This document shows, piece by piece, positions 5,913 through 13,607 of a DNA stretch of 13,692 nucleotides. The notes under the pieces are model-generated. The model did no database searches, was not told the origin of the DNA, and saw only the letters and a list, made by a program, of their open reading frames with translations. The stretch is from Bacillota bacterium (GTDB taxonomy: Bacteria > Bacillota > Negativicutes > Sporomusales > Sporomusaceae). The position numbers were made by a program, and so were the translations under genes. How positions within the stretch are numbered: the stretch's first letter is position 1; every line of letters starts with the position of its first letter. The DNA lies in contig JAEWGR010000163.1 in NCBI GenBank assembly GCA_023388195.1, forward strand, positions 1-13,692. Reading direction: 5' to 3'.

Positions 5913-5957
5913 TTTCGCTCTATAGTATCATGCGAAAATTCCCTGTCAGGGTTTTTT
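5894..5957 (+). terminator. Riboswitch-controlled intrinsic terminator (expression platform)
   Basis: Bases 5894-5918 pair with 5932-5956, giving a nearly continuous stem of about 25 positions. It has one mismatch (G5912/A5938) and two G-U wobbles, with a 13-base loop. The 3' arm ends in six T (5952-5957). The 5' arm, including AAAAACCCTG and GGGGAA, is shared with the 3' side of the PRPP aptamer, so aptamer and terminator cannot form fully at the same time. It lies 72 bases before the permease start. Confidence 0.92.
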
Positions 5958-6029
5958 GGCGTTTTTTCGGATAAACTGTAGCGTTTACGGCAACACTCCC
6001 ACTATATAGCCGAAAGGGAGAGAAAAAGA

Positions 6030-7400
6030 ATGTTGGAAAAGCTTTTTAAACTCAGTTCCCGCAAGACAGATGTAAAGACAGAGGTAATCGCGGGTATTAC
6101 CACCTTTATGACTATGGCTTACATATTGTTTGTAAACCCTAGTATTCTGGGAGCAGCCGGCATGGACAAGAATGCGGTACTCCTGGCCACAGCCATTGGC
6201 GCCGGGGTGGTATCGATCATGATGGGCGTTTTTGTCAATTATCCGATTGCCCTGGCACCAGGTATGGGGCTTAATGCTTTTTATGCTTTTACGGTTGTTA
6301 TTGGTATGGGGGTTTCCTGGCAGGTAGCGCTGGGTGCTGTATTTATTTCCGGTCTTATTTTTATTTTGCTTACTGTAACTCAGGTGCGTCAACTGCTGGT
6401 TGAGGGTATGCCCACCTCTTTAAAGCATGCCATTACCGTGGGGATCGGTCTGTTTATCACCATTATCGGTCTCAAGCTGTCAGGCATTATGAGTATTCGC
6501 CTGTCCCTGATTCCGCCCACACTGGAAAAAATTGTTGCCGCTAAAGGCAATGGCACACCGCTTAGCTTTGAAACTATTATTGAGATGGGGCAGCTGTCCC
6601 ATCCGGAAGTATTATTGGCGGTATTTGGCTTTATTTTTATTGGTATTTTGATGGCCCGGCAGGTAAAAGGCTCCATGCTGATTGGCATTTTTATTACCAC
6701 CGTTGTCGGGATACTTATGGGTATTGTTAAAATTCCCGCCGGCTTTTCACCGATTGCCATGCCGGATTTCAGCAATAATGCCTTTTTAGCGCTGGATATT
6801 ATGGGGGCCTTAAATATGGGCCTGCTGGCAATTGTATTTACCTTCACCTTTGTTGAGTTATTTGATACTATGGGTACCCTGGTAGGCACCGCTTCCAAGG
6901 CCGGGCTGATGGATAAGAAAGGCAAATTTCCCGGCATTGGCAAAGCCATGCTGGTAGACGCCACCGGTGTAAGCCTGGGGGCTATGCTCGGGACCAGTAC
7001 CATTACTGCCTTCGTCGAGAGCGCTGCCGGTGTAGGGGCCGGCGGCCGCACAGGTCTGACTGCGGTTGTCTGTGGCGTGTTGTTTCTTCTGGCCCTGTTC
7101 TTTACACCGCTGGCCGGGCTTATTCCGGATGCGGCCACGGCTCCGGCCCTGATCATTGTCGGGGCATTGATGATCGAGTCTATCCGGCATATTGATTTTA
7201 GTGACCTGACAGAAGGGATGCCGGCGTTCCTGACAATTGTAATGATGCCATTTACTTATAGTATTGCCAACGGTATTTCCGCCGGTCTGGTGATGTATCC
7301 GCTGCTGAAGCTTGTTACCGGCCGGGGGCGTGAGGTACACTGGATTGTCTACGTGCTGGCGGTGCTGGTTGTATGCCGGTTCGTATTCCTGGCTGAATAG
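6030..7400 (+). CDS. pbuG: NCS2-family purine-base permease (AzgA/PbuG-type, guanine/hypoxanthine/adenine uptake)
   Basis: A 456-residue membrane protein of AzgA-type length. Family motifs are intact: EVIAGITTFMTMAYILFVNP at 18-37, APGMGLNAF at 76-84, FVELFDTMGTLVG at 274-286, and ESAAGVGAGGRTGLT at 330-344 before a helix-rich C-terminus. These form the substrate and proton sites of the AzgA branch of the NCS2 (uracil/xanthine permease-like) proteins, which import hypoxanthine, guanine or adenine by proton symport. AGGGAG at 6015-6020 precedes the ATG by nine bases. It is the first gene after the guanine-PRPP leader, which supports a guanine or hypoxanthine substrate. The exact base preference cannot be read from sequence; the symbol is given by similarity to the Bacillus gene. 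A hairpin follows 11 bases after the stop. Confidence 0.93.
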   Translation: MLEKLFKLSSRKTDVKTEVIAGITTFMTMAYILFVNPSILGAAGMDKNAVLLATAIGAGVVSIMMGVFVNYPIALAPGMGLNAFYAFTVVIGMGVSWQVALGAVFISGLIFILLTVTQVRQLLVEGMPTSLKHAITVGIGLFITIIGLKLSGIMSIRLSLIPPTLEKIVAAKGNGTPLSFETIIEMGQLSHPEVLLAVFGFIFIGILMARQVKGSMLIGIFITTVVGILMGIVKIPAGFSPIAMPDFSNNAFLALDIMGALNMGLLAIVFTFTFVELFDTMGTLVGTASKAGLMDKKGKFPGIGKAMLVDATGVSLGAMLGTSTITAFVESAAGVGAGGRTGLTAVVCGVLFLLALFFTPLAGLIPDAATAPALIIVGALMIESIRHIDFSDLTEGMPAFLTIVMMPFTYSIANGISAGLVMYPLLKLVTGRGREVHWIVYVLAVLVVCRFVFLAE

Positions 7401-7411
7401 CAGGAAATGTA

Positions 7412-7450
7412 AAACCCAGATATTTATCATAAATATCTGGGTTTACTTTC
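7412..7450 (+). terminator. Perfect hairpin between the permease gene and purE, possible partial terminator
   Basis: AAACCCAGATATTTAT (7412-7427) is the exact reverse complement of 7429-7444, centred on C7428. As RNA this gives a stem of about 13 bp with a short AT-rich loop. The bases after it (ACTTTC) are only partly U-rich. It may stop some of the transcripts or protect the permease message end, so purE-H could be made at a lower level than the permease. The next 79 bases to purE contain no clear second promoter. Confidence 0.6.
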
Positions 7451-7529
7451 AGGTTTTATTAAAGCAAATTCAGTTATATATAAATTTTCCCCAACGCTCT
7501 GGCGTGCTGCAAAATGAGAGGATGAGAAT

Positions 7530-8027
7530 ATGAAAGTAGCAATCATTATGGGCAGTGATTCCGACTGGCCTGTGCTGGAACCGGCTGCTGCCCAACTGAA
7601 AGAGTTTGATATTGAGACAGAATTACTGGTGGCATCGGCCCATCGCACCCCGGATAAGGTTCATAAATTTGTGGCCGGGGCCAAAGACCGCGGTGTTCAG
7701 GTCATTATTGCCGCTGCCGGGGCGGCCGCGCACTTGCCGGGAGTTATTGCCAGCTTTACAACCCTGCCAGTCATTGGGATTCCGGTTAATGCCACCCCGC
7801 TCGGGGGCATGGATGCCTTGTTAAGCATTGTGCAAATGCCTGCAGGCATTCCGGTTGCGACTATGGCTATTAATGGTGCCAAAAATGCAGCCTTGTTTGC
7901 TGCCCAGATTCTGGCGGTTCATAATGAGGCCCTTGCCGCTAAACTGACAACTCACCGTGAACAGATGGCTGCCGAAGTAGAAAAAAAAGATGCCCGCCTC
8001 GCTGAGAAGCTTGCCGCGCGTGATTAA
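7530..8027 (+). CDS. purE: 5-(carboxyamino)imidazole ribonucleotide mutase, class I PurE
   Basis: PurE converts N5-CAIR to CAIR in de novo purine synthesis. The 165-residue protein has GSDSDW at 8-13, SAHRTP at 36-41 with the catalytic His38, and AAAGAAAHLPG at 61-71, followed by the conserved SIVQMPAGIPVAT (99-111). The SAHRTP and AAHLPG pattern marks class I, whose usual partner is the ATP-dependent PurK; class II, which uses CO2 directly, has SAHKT and AGRSNAL instead. No purK is adjacent. The C-terminal 30 residues are a charged helix, commonly seen. GAGAGGA at about 7514-7520 precedes the ATG by nine bases. The gene is separated from purC by 153 bases holding a repeat element. Confidence 0.97.
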   Translation: MKVAIIMGSDSDWPVLEPAAAQLKEFDIETELLVASAHRTPDKVHKFVAGAKDRGVQVIIAAAGAAAHLPGVIASFTTLPVIGIPVNATPLGGMDALLSIVQMPAGIPVATMAINGAKNAALFAAQILAVHNEALAAKLTTHREQMAAEVEKKDARLAEKLAARD

Positions 8028-8063
8028 TAGTTTGCTCTGACCCAATATCGTCCGCATACCAGC

Positions 8064-8145
8064 CCAATAAAGATTTTCCGGCAGAGGGTTTTGTTTTACC
8101 GCCGGTGGCGGAACTAAACAGCCTGTCTGAGAAAATCAAGATTGG
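8064..8145 (+). repeat. 82-bp inverted-repeat element between purE and purC
   Basis: CCAAT-AAA-GATTTTC (8064-8078) is mirrored by GAAAATC-AAG-ATTGG (8131-8145). That gives twelve paired bases on each side with a 3x3 internal loop. A second small hairpin, CCGCC-GGT-GGCGG, lies inside at 8099-8111. AAAGATTTTCCGGC at 8069-8082 occurs again exactly at 13647-13660, after purH. It looks like a small interspersed palindromic element, or a processing or stability structure in the purine message. It ends 22 bases before the purC ribosome binding site. Confidence 0.55.
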
Positions 8146-8180
8146 AAATCATATCATTGACTATTTTAAGGAGGCAGAAA

Positions 8181-8894
8181 ATGATGACTCAGAAACCTAT
8201 GTATGAAGGAAAAGCAAAACAGGTATTTGCCACAGAGAACCCCGATGAATTGATGGTGTTCTTTAAGGATGATGCGACCGCCTTTAATGGTGAAAAACGC
8301 GGTACTATTGGCAATAAAGGGGTCTTTAACAATAAAATATCGACCTTTTTCTTTAATCTCCTGGGCAAGGAAGGGATTCCCCATCATTTCATCGAAATGC
8401 GCAGCGACCGGGAAATGCTGGTAAAAAAACTGGATATTCTGCCGGTAGAGGTTGTTGTCCGCAATATTGCCGCCGGTAGTCTGGCTAAGCGTATTGGCTG
8501 GGAAGAAGGGCGGAAATTACCGACTACCATCATCGAACTTTACTATAAAGATGATGAACTGGGTGATCCGCTGATTAATGATTATCATATTAAAGCCCTT
8601 GGTCTGGCAACACCGGCCCAGGTTGAAACCATGGAAAAATATGCCCTGCGGATCAATGAAATTCTTTCTGCTTTCCTGAAGGACAAAAAAGTGGAACTTA
8701 TCGACTTTAAGCTGGAATTCGGGGTGCATAAAGGCGAGGTACTGCTCGGGGATGAGATTTCGCCAGATACCTGCCGGTTCTGGGATAGTGAAACCGGACA
8801 AAAGCTGGATAAGGACCGTTTCCGCCGAGATTTAGGCAATGTCGAGGAAGCCTACCAGGAAGTGCTGAAAAGACTGACAGGTGAGAATTCCTAA
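8181..8894 (+). CDS. purC: Phosphoribosylaminoimidazole-succinocarboxamide synthase (SAICAR synthetase)
   Basis: PurC joins CAIR and aspartate with ATP to form SAICAR. The 237-residue length is typical of the single-domain bacterial enzyme. Visible signatures are YEGKAK at 8-13 (nucleotide site), LPVEVVVRNIAAGS at 87-100, LIDFKLEFG at 173-181 and DEISPDTCRFWD at 191-202. AAGGAGG at 8168-8174 gives 6-base spacing to ATG 8181; a second ATG follows directly at 8184 and could be used instead. The frame is open further up to a TTG at 8142, but that start has no binding site and lies in the repeat element. The stop TAA overlaps the purF ATG by one base, so purC and purF are translationally coupled. 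Confidence 0.97.
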   Translation: MMTQKPMYEGKAKQVFATENPDELMVFFKDDATAFNGEKRGTIGNKGVFNNKISTFFFNLLGKEGIPHHFIEMRSDREMLVKKLDILPVEVVVRNIAAGSLAKRIGWEEGRKLPTTIIELYYKDDELGDPLINDYHIKALGLATPAQVETMEKYALRINEILSAFLKDKKVELIDFKLEFGVHKGEVLLGDEISPDTCRFWDSETGQKLDKDRFRRDLGNVEEAYQEVLKRLTGENS

Positions 8895-10330
8895 TGCTTT
8901 ACGATATAGAAAGCGATAAATGGCGGGAAGAGTGCGGCGTATTCGGTATCTTTGCCAGTCAGGAGAATGTGGCGTTATCCACCTACTGGGGTCTGTATGC
9001 ACTGCAGCACCGGGGGCAGGAAAGCGCAGGTATCGCTGTTACCGACGGTCAGGTTATGGATGTACAGCGGGGTATGGGGCTGGTGAACGAGGTATTCCGG
9101 CATAATCTGCCTGAGATGCCGGCCCGTATTGCCATTGGTCATGTCCGCTACTCGACAACCGGGTCCAGCCTTTTGCGCAACACCCAGCCATTACTGGTCA
9201 ATTATTCCGGCGGTCAGATCAGTCTGGCCCACAATGGCAACCTCACCAACGCCCATGAAATACGGGAGGAGCTGGAGCGCAAAGGCAGCGTATTCCAAAC
9301 CTCCATTGACAGTGAAGTGCTGGTAAATCTCATTGCCCGTTCCGGCAAGCCCGCAGTTGAGGATAAAATTATTGACAGCCTGGCTAACGTTCATGGTGCC
9401 TATTGCCTGGTTATTATGACAGAAACCAAGCTGATTGGTGTGCGTGACCCCCATGGGTTCCGGCCGCTGTGTCTGGGGCGTCTGGGCGAGGGCTGGGTAT
9501 TGGCCTCTGAGTCCTGTGCGCTTGATACGGTAGGTGCCGAATTTGTCCGCGATATTGAACCGGGAGAAATGGTCATTATTGATGACAGCGGCGTGGTGTC
9601 GCGGCGCTTTGCCGAATCTGACCGGCTGGCCGGTTGTGTTTTTGAATATATCTATTTTGCCCGTCCGGACAGTGTCATCGACGGCCAGAGTGTATACCAG
9701 GCCAGGTTCAGCATGGGCCGCACCCTGGCGCGGGAGAGCGGCTTCAAGGCCGATATCGTTATCTCGGTGCCGGATTCAGGGACAACCGCTGCGCTGGGCT
9801 ACAGTCATGAATCGGGGATTCCTTTTGCCGAAGGCCTTATGAAGAACCGTTATATTGGCCGGACCTTCATTCAGCCGGAGCAGAAAAAGCGGGACATGGG
9901 GGTCCGGATTAAACTGAATGCCGTTGGCTCGGTGGTCAAAGGCAAATCTGTAATCATGGTGGATGATTCGATTGTGCGGGGAACTACCAGCGGCAAGATT
10001 GTCCGCATGCTGAAGGACGCCGGCGCCACCGCCGTGCATATGTGTGTAAGCTCGCCGCCGATCGGCTTTCCCTGCTATTACGGTATTGATACCTCAGCCC
10101 GCAAGGAGCTGATTGCCTCCTACAAAAAGGTAGAGGAGATCAGGCAGTTTATCGGCGCCGATTCGCTCCATTATCTGAGTCTGGCAGGACTGCATGCATC
10201 CATTGACAAAATTTCCCGGAAAACCCTGTGCAATGCCTGTTTTAACTGTGATTATCCAGCCCGGACACCTGGTGACGGTGATTGTGTAAATAATAAGTTT
10301 TTGTTTGAACCAACCATAAGTAAATGCTAG
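8894..10330 (+). CDS. purF: Amidophosphoribosyltransferase (glutamine PRPP amidotransferase)
   Basis: PurF makes the first committed step: PRPP plus glutamine to phosphoribosylamine. The 478-residue protein is of the Bacillus type. Residues 1-13 are a short propeptide expected to be removed to expose the nucleophile Cys14 (EECGVFGIF). The N-terminal glutaminase domain shows HRGQESAGI at 39-47, GHVRYSTTG at 82-90 and LAHNGNLTN at 111-119. The C-terminal phosphoribosyltransferase domain has the PRPP loop VIMVDDSIVRGTT at 353-365. Cys248, Cys394, Cys446 and Cys449 match the four ligands of the regulatory 4Fe-4S cluster, so oxygen-sensitive control is likely. Its start overlaps the purC stop (TAATG). 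Its substrate PRPP is also the probable ligand of the leader's second aptamer. Confidence 0.98.
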   Translation: MLYDIESDKWREECGVFGIFASQENVALSTYWGLYALQHRGQESAGIAVTDGQVMDVQRGMGLVNEVFRHNLPEMPARIAIGHVRYSTTGSSLLRNTQPLLVNYSGGQISLAHNGNLTNAHEIREELERKGSVFQTSIDSEVLVNLIARSGKPAVEDKIIDSLANVHGAYCLVIMTETKLIGVRDPHGFRPLCLGRLGEGWVLASESCALDTVGAEFVRDIEPGEMVIIDDSGVVSRRFAESDRLAGCVFEYIYFARPDSVIDGQSVYQARFSMGRTLARESGFKADIVISVPDSGTTAALGYSHESGIPFAEGLMKNRYIGRTFIQPEQKKRDMGVRIKLNAVGSVVKGKSVIMVDDSIVRGTTSGKIVRMLKDAGATAVHMCVSSPPIGFPCYYGIDTSARKELIASYKKVEEIRQFIGADSLHYLSLAGLHASIDKISRKTLCNACFNCDYPARTPGDGDCVNNKFLFEPTISKC

Positions 10331-10345
10331 AGCAGGAGGTCTCAA

Positions 10346-11398
10346 ATGACCGATAAGCAAAAAACAAATGTTGAACTTACCTACCGGGATGCGGGGGTGG
10401 ATATTGATGCCGGCAACAAGGCCGTAGAATTAATGAAGCGCCATGTGCGCTCGACCTATCGTCCCGAGGTTCTGGGTGATATCGGCGGTTTTGGCGGGTT
10501 GTTTGCCCTGAATGCCGGCAAGTACCGCCAGCCAGTGCTGGTCAGCGGCACCGACGGTGTCGGCACTAAGCTGAAAATTGCTTTTATGGCCGACAGGCAT
10601 GATACCATCGGCCAGGATGGCGTGGCCATGTGTGTGAACGATATCCTGGTACAAGGAGCCGAGCCGCTCTTTTTCCTGGATTACCTGGCTGTTGGCAAAC
10701 TTGAACCGGAGAAGGTTGCGGCCATTGTCAGCGGGGTGGCCATGGCCTGCCGTGAATCAGGCTGTGCGCTTATTGGCGGTGAAACTGCCGAGATGGCCGG
10801 CTTTTATCCGGATGGTGAATATGATATCGCCGGCTTTGCTGTAGGGGTTGTGGACCGGGACAAGATTATAACCGGAGAGAAGATTGCGCCTGGGGATGTG
10901 CTCCTTGGCCTGCCTTCCAGCGGTATCCATTCTAACGGCTATTCCCTGGTGCGCAAGATTTGTTTTGATGTGAAAAAACTGAGTGTGGATGACTTTATTC
11001 CGGAACTCGGACGTACACTGGGGCAGGAACTGCTGGAACCGACCCGGCTGTACCCTAAAACCTGCCTGCCGCTGATTGAAGAATTTGATATTCATGGCAT
11101 GGTGCACATTACCGGCGGGGGCTTTTATGATAACATTCCCCGCGTATTGCCTGCCGGCTGCGGGGTAGAGGTGGATTCCCGGGCCTGGCCTCAGCCGGTT
11201 ATTTTTGACCTGCTGCAGCAGTGGGGCGGGGTCGCCAAGGCCGAGATGTTCCGGACCTTTAACATGGGTATTGGCATGATTCTGGTGGTTGCCGCCGAGC
11301 AGGTACCGGCTATTCAGGCCCATCTTGCTGCCAGAGATGAAAAATCCTATATTATCGGCAGGGTTGTTGCCGGCGAGGGCCAGGTGGAACTCAAGTAG
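10346..11398 (+). CDS. purM: Phosphoribosylformylglycinamidine cyclo-ligase (AIR synthetase)
   Basis: PurM closes the imidazole ring, turning FGAM into AIR with ATP. The 350-residue protein shows the AIR synthetase pattern throughout: TYRDAGVDIDAGNKAV at 12-27, GTDGVGTKL at 68-76, CVNDILVQGAEPLFFLDYLA at 96-115, GGETAEM at 144-150, LPSSGIHSNGYSLVR at 189-203 and TGGGFYDNIPR at 256-266. GGAGGT at 10335-10340 precedes the ATG by five bases. It follows purF by 15 bases and precedes purN by 11, as expected inside an operon. The enzyme that makes its substrate (PurL or PurLQS) is not encoded in this window. Confidence 0.98.
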   Translation: MTDKQKTNVELTYRDAGVDIDAGNKAVELMKRHVRSTYRPEVLGDIGGFGGLFALNAGKYRQPVLVSGTDGVGTKLKIAFMADRHDTIGQDGVAMCVNDILVQGAEPLFFLDYLAVGKLEPEKVAAIVSGVAMACRESGCALIGGETAEMAGFYPDGEYDIAGFAVGVVDRDKIITGEKIAPGDVLLGLPSSGIHSNGYSLVRKICFDVKKLSVDDFIPELGRTLGQELLEPTRLYPKTCLPLIEEFDIHGMVHITGGGFYDNIPRVLPAGCGVEVDSRAWPQPVIFDLLQQWGGVAKAEMFRTFNMGIGMILVVAAEQVPAIQAHLAARDEKSYIIGRVVAGEGQVELK

Positions 11399-11409
11399 GG
11401 GGCTGTGTT

Positions 11410-12027
11410 ATGAACAAAACGGTAATCGGTGTATTGGCATCAGGGCGTGGCAGCAATCTGCAGGCGATCATCGATGCTATCCAGGCCGGCCGGCTTGATG
11501 CCAAAATTGGTGTGGTTATCAGTGATAACCCAGAGGCTAATGTGCTCAAACGCATGGCCGGAGTGGATATTCAGGCTGTGTGTATTGACCGGCGGTTATT
11601 TGCCGGCCGCCGGGAATTCGAGACCGCTGTTGCCGAAGAACTTGCCATTCACCATGTTGAACTGGTGGTATTGGCCGGTTTCATGCGTATTTTGAGCCAG
11701 TATTTTATTGACCGTTTTGCCGGCAGGATCATGAACATCCATCCTTCCCTGCTACCGGCCTTTCCCGGTGAAAACGCGCAGCAGCAAGCCCTGGCTTATG
11801 GGGTAAAGGTTGCCGGTTGTACAGTACACTTCGTTGACGCCGGGATGGATACAGGCCCTATTATTCTGCAGGAAGCTGTACCGGTTCTGGGAGATGATAC
11901 AGTTGAGACCTTATCTGAACGTATTTTGCATGCCGAACATATTTTATACCCCCGTGCTCTCGCTTTATACTGTGAAGGGCGACTGACTTCCGCAGGCCGG
12001 CATATACACATAGTAGACAAAGAGTAA
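11410..12027 (+). CDS. purN: Phosphoribosylglycinamide formyltransferase (GAR transformylase, folate-dependent)
   Basis: PurN adds a formyl group from 10-formyl-tetrahydrofolate to GAR. The 205-residue protein has GRGSNLQAI at 12-20 (phosphate binding), VLAGFMRIL at 87-95 and NIHPSLLPAFPG at 109-120. Asn109, His111 and Asp147 (in GMDTGPII) correspond in identity and spacing to the catalytic Asn106, His108 and Asp144 of the E. coli enzyme. After FPG the residues are ENAQQ, where other enzymes have a His or Asp-Ala; this position is variable. The ribosome binding site is weak (a G-rich stretch around 11397-11401), and closeness to purM suggests coupling. PurD, which supplies GAR, lies outside the window. 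Confidence 0.97.
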   Translation: MNKTVIGVLASGRGSNLQAIIDAIQAGRLDAKIGVVISDNPEANVLKRMAGVDIQAVCIDRRLFAGRREFETAVAEELAIHHVELVVLAGFMRILSQYFIDRFAGRIMNIHPSLLPAFPGENAQQQALAYGVKVAGCTVHFVDAGMDTGPIILQEAVPVLGDDTVETLSERILHAEHILYPRALALYCEGRLTSAGRHIHIVDKE

Positions 12028-12046
12028 GTGATAGCGAGGGATACTT

Positions 12047-13588
12047 ATGAAAATAAAACGTGCGCTCTTAAGTGTGTCGGATAAAACCGGTATTGTTGAG
12101 TTTGCCAGTGCTTTACATAACCTGGGGGTAGAAATTATCTCAACCGGCGGGACGATGCAAGCCTTAAAAAATGCCGGCATACCTGTTACCTATGTCAGTG
12201 AAGTTACCGGTTTCCCCGAGATTATGGATGGCAGGGTAAAAACACTCAACCCGTATATCCACGGCGGCATATTGGCGATTCGTGATAATCCCGCCCACCA
12301 GGCGGCGATGGACGAACACCATATTACCGGCATTGATCTGGTGGCTGTTAACCTGTACCCCTTCCGCCAGACGATTGCCAATCCGGCTGTGACCTTAGAA
12401 GAGGCCGTGGAAAACATAGATATCGGCGGACCGGCTATGATCCGGGCCGCTGCCAAGAATTTTCACTATGTAACAGTTGTTGTCAATCCGGTACGGTACG
12501 GAGAGGTCATTACCCAGTTGACAGCAAGCGGTGAGATCGATGGTAAAAGCCGGATGGCACTGGCTCAGGAAGCCTTCAGCCACACGGCCGGCTATGATGC
12601 CTGTATTGCCCGTTATTTGGGCGGACAGCTCGGACAAGGGCTGTTCCCGGCAACACTGCAGCTTGTGTATGAAAAAGCCCAGGATCTGCGTTATGGGGAA
12701 AACCCCCATCAGGCGGCCGGCTTTTATCGTGAGCAGCACTATTCCGGACCGGGTGTGGCTAATGCCAAACAGCTGAACGGCAAAGAGTTGTCCTTTAATA
12801 ATATTGTTGACGTTGAGGCGGCGTATGCGCTGGCAGCCGAATTTGAGCAGCCGGCAGCCGCCATTATCAAACATACTAATCCCTGCGGCACCGGTACCGG
12901 GGCCACCCTGGCGGAGGCTTACCACAAGGCATACCAGGCTGACCCGGTGTCGGCTTATGGCGGTATCATCGGTGTAAACCGGGAAGTGGATCAGGCAACG
13001 GCTGAATTGATCAGCGGCCTGTTTGCCGAGGCCGTTATTGCCCCGGCTTTCAGCCAGGCGGCCCTTGACATTTTGACCCAAAAGAAGAATGTCCGCCTAT
13101 TGGCGGCCGGCCTGCCGCAGCCTGACAGCACCCGGCTTGATATAAAATCGGTGGCCGGCGGGATATTGCTGCAGCAAACCGACATGACAACCGCCAGTCA
13201 GGACAACATGAAAATAGTCACCAGGCGCCAGCCGTCGGCTGCCGACTGGGAGCAGCTGCTGTTTGCCTGGAAGGTTGTCAAGCATGTTAAATCCAATGCG
13301 ATTGTCATTGCCAATGACAATAAGACCTTAGGCGTCGGCGCCGGCCAGATGAACCGGGTGGGGGCCGCCGGCATTGCTTTGGCCCAGGCCGGCGAACAGG
13401 CCCGGGGGGCAGTACTGGCCTCAGATGCTTTTTTCCCCTTTGCCGACACGGTGCAAGCGGCGGCGGCCGCCGGCATCAAAGCTATTATTCAGCCAGGCGG
13501 CTCTGTTCATGATGAAGATTCAATCAAAGCAGCCGATGACCATGATATGATTATGGTATTTACCGGCATGCGGCATTTTAAGCATTAG
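12047..13588 (+). CDS. purH: Bifunctional AICAR formyltransferase / IMP cyclohydrolase
   Basis: PurH carries out the last two steps to IMP. The 513-residue length is standard. The N-terminal MGS-like cyclohydrolase domain (about 1-195) shows SVSDKTG at 9-15, STGGT at 32-36, GFPEIMDGRVKTLNP at 55-69 and NIDIGGPAMIRAAAKN at 123-138. The C-terminal formyltransferase domain shows LRYGENPHQ at 214-222, LNGKELSFNN at 243-252 and IIKHTNPCG at 273-281, with the catalytic Lys275-His276 pair. The end, GGSVHDEDSI and MVFTGMRHFKH, is the normal terminus, so the gene is complete. GAGGGA precedes the ATG at a normal distance, and the gap to purN is 19 bases. It is the last gene seen of the operon. Confidence 0.98.
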   Translation: MKIKRALLSVSDKTGIVEFASALHNLGVEIISTGGTMQALKNAGIPVTYVSEVTGFPEIMDGRVKTLNPYIHGGILAIRDNPAHQAAMDEHHITGIDLVAVNLYPFRQTIANPAVTLEEAVENIDIGGPAMIRAAAKNFHYVTVVVNPVRYGEVITQLTASGEIDGKSRMALAQEAFSHTAGYDACIARYLGGQLGQGLFPATLQLVYEKAQDLRYGENPHQAAGFYREQHYSGPGVANAKQLNGKELSFNNIVDVEAAYALAAEFEQPAAAIIKHTNPCGTGTGATLAEAYHKAYQADPVSAYGGIIGVNREVDQATAELISGLFAEAVIAPAFSQAALDILTQKKNVRLLAAGLPQPDSTRLDIKSVAGGILLQQTDMTTASQDNMKIVTRRQPSAADWEQLLFAWKVVKHVKSNAIVIANDNKTLGVGAGQMNRVGAAGIALAQAGEQARGAVLASDAFFPFADTVQAAAAAGIKAIIQPGGSVHDEDSIKAADDHDMIMVFTGMRHFKH

Positions 13589-13607
13589 GAACGGTTGCCA
13601 GCCAGTC

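Noticed and set aside
6389..7156. A 255-codon open frame on the minus strand
   Set aside because: It is the antisense of the intact permease gene; its proline- and isoleucine-rich translation is typical of a shadow of membrane-protein codons.
8142..8180. TTG 8142 as an earlier purC start
   Set aside because: It has no ribosome binding site, falls in the inverted-repeat element, and the added residues are not part of PurC; AAGGAGG clearly points to ATG 8181 or 8184.
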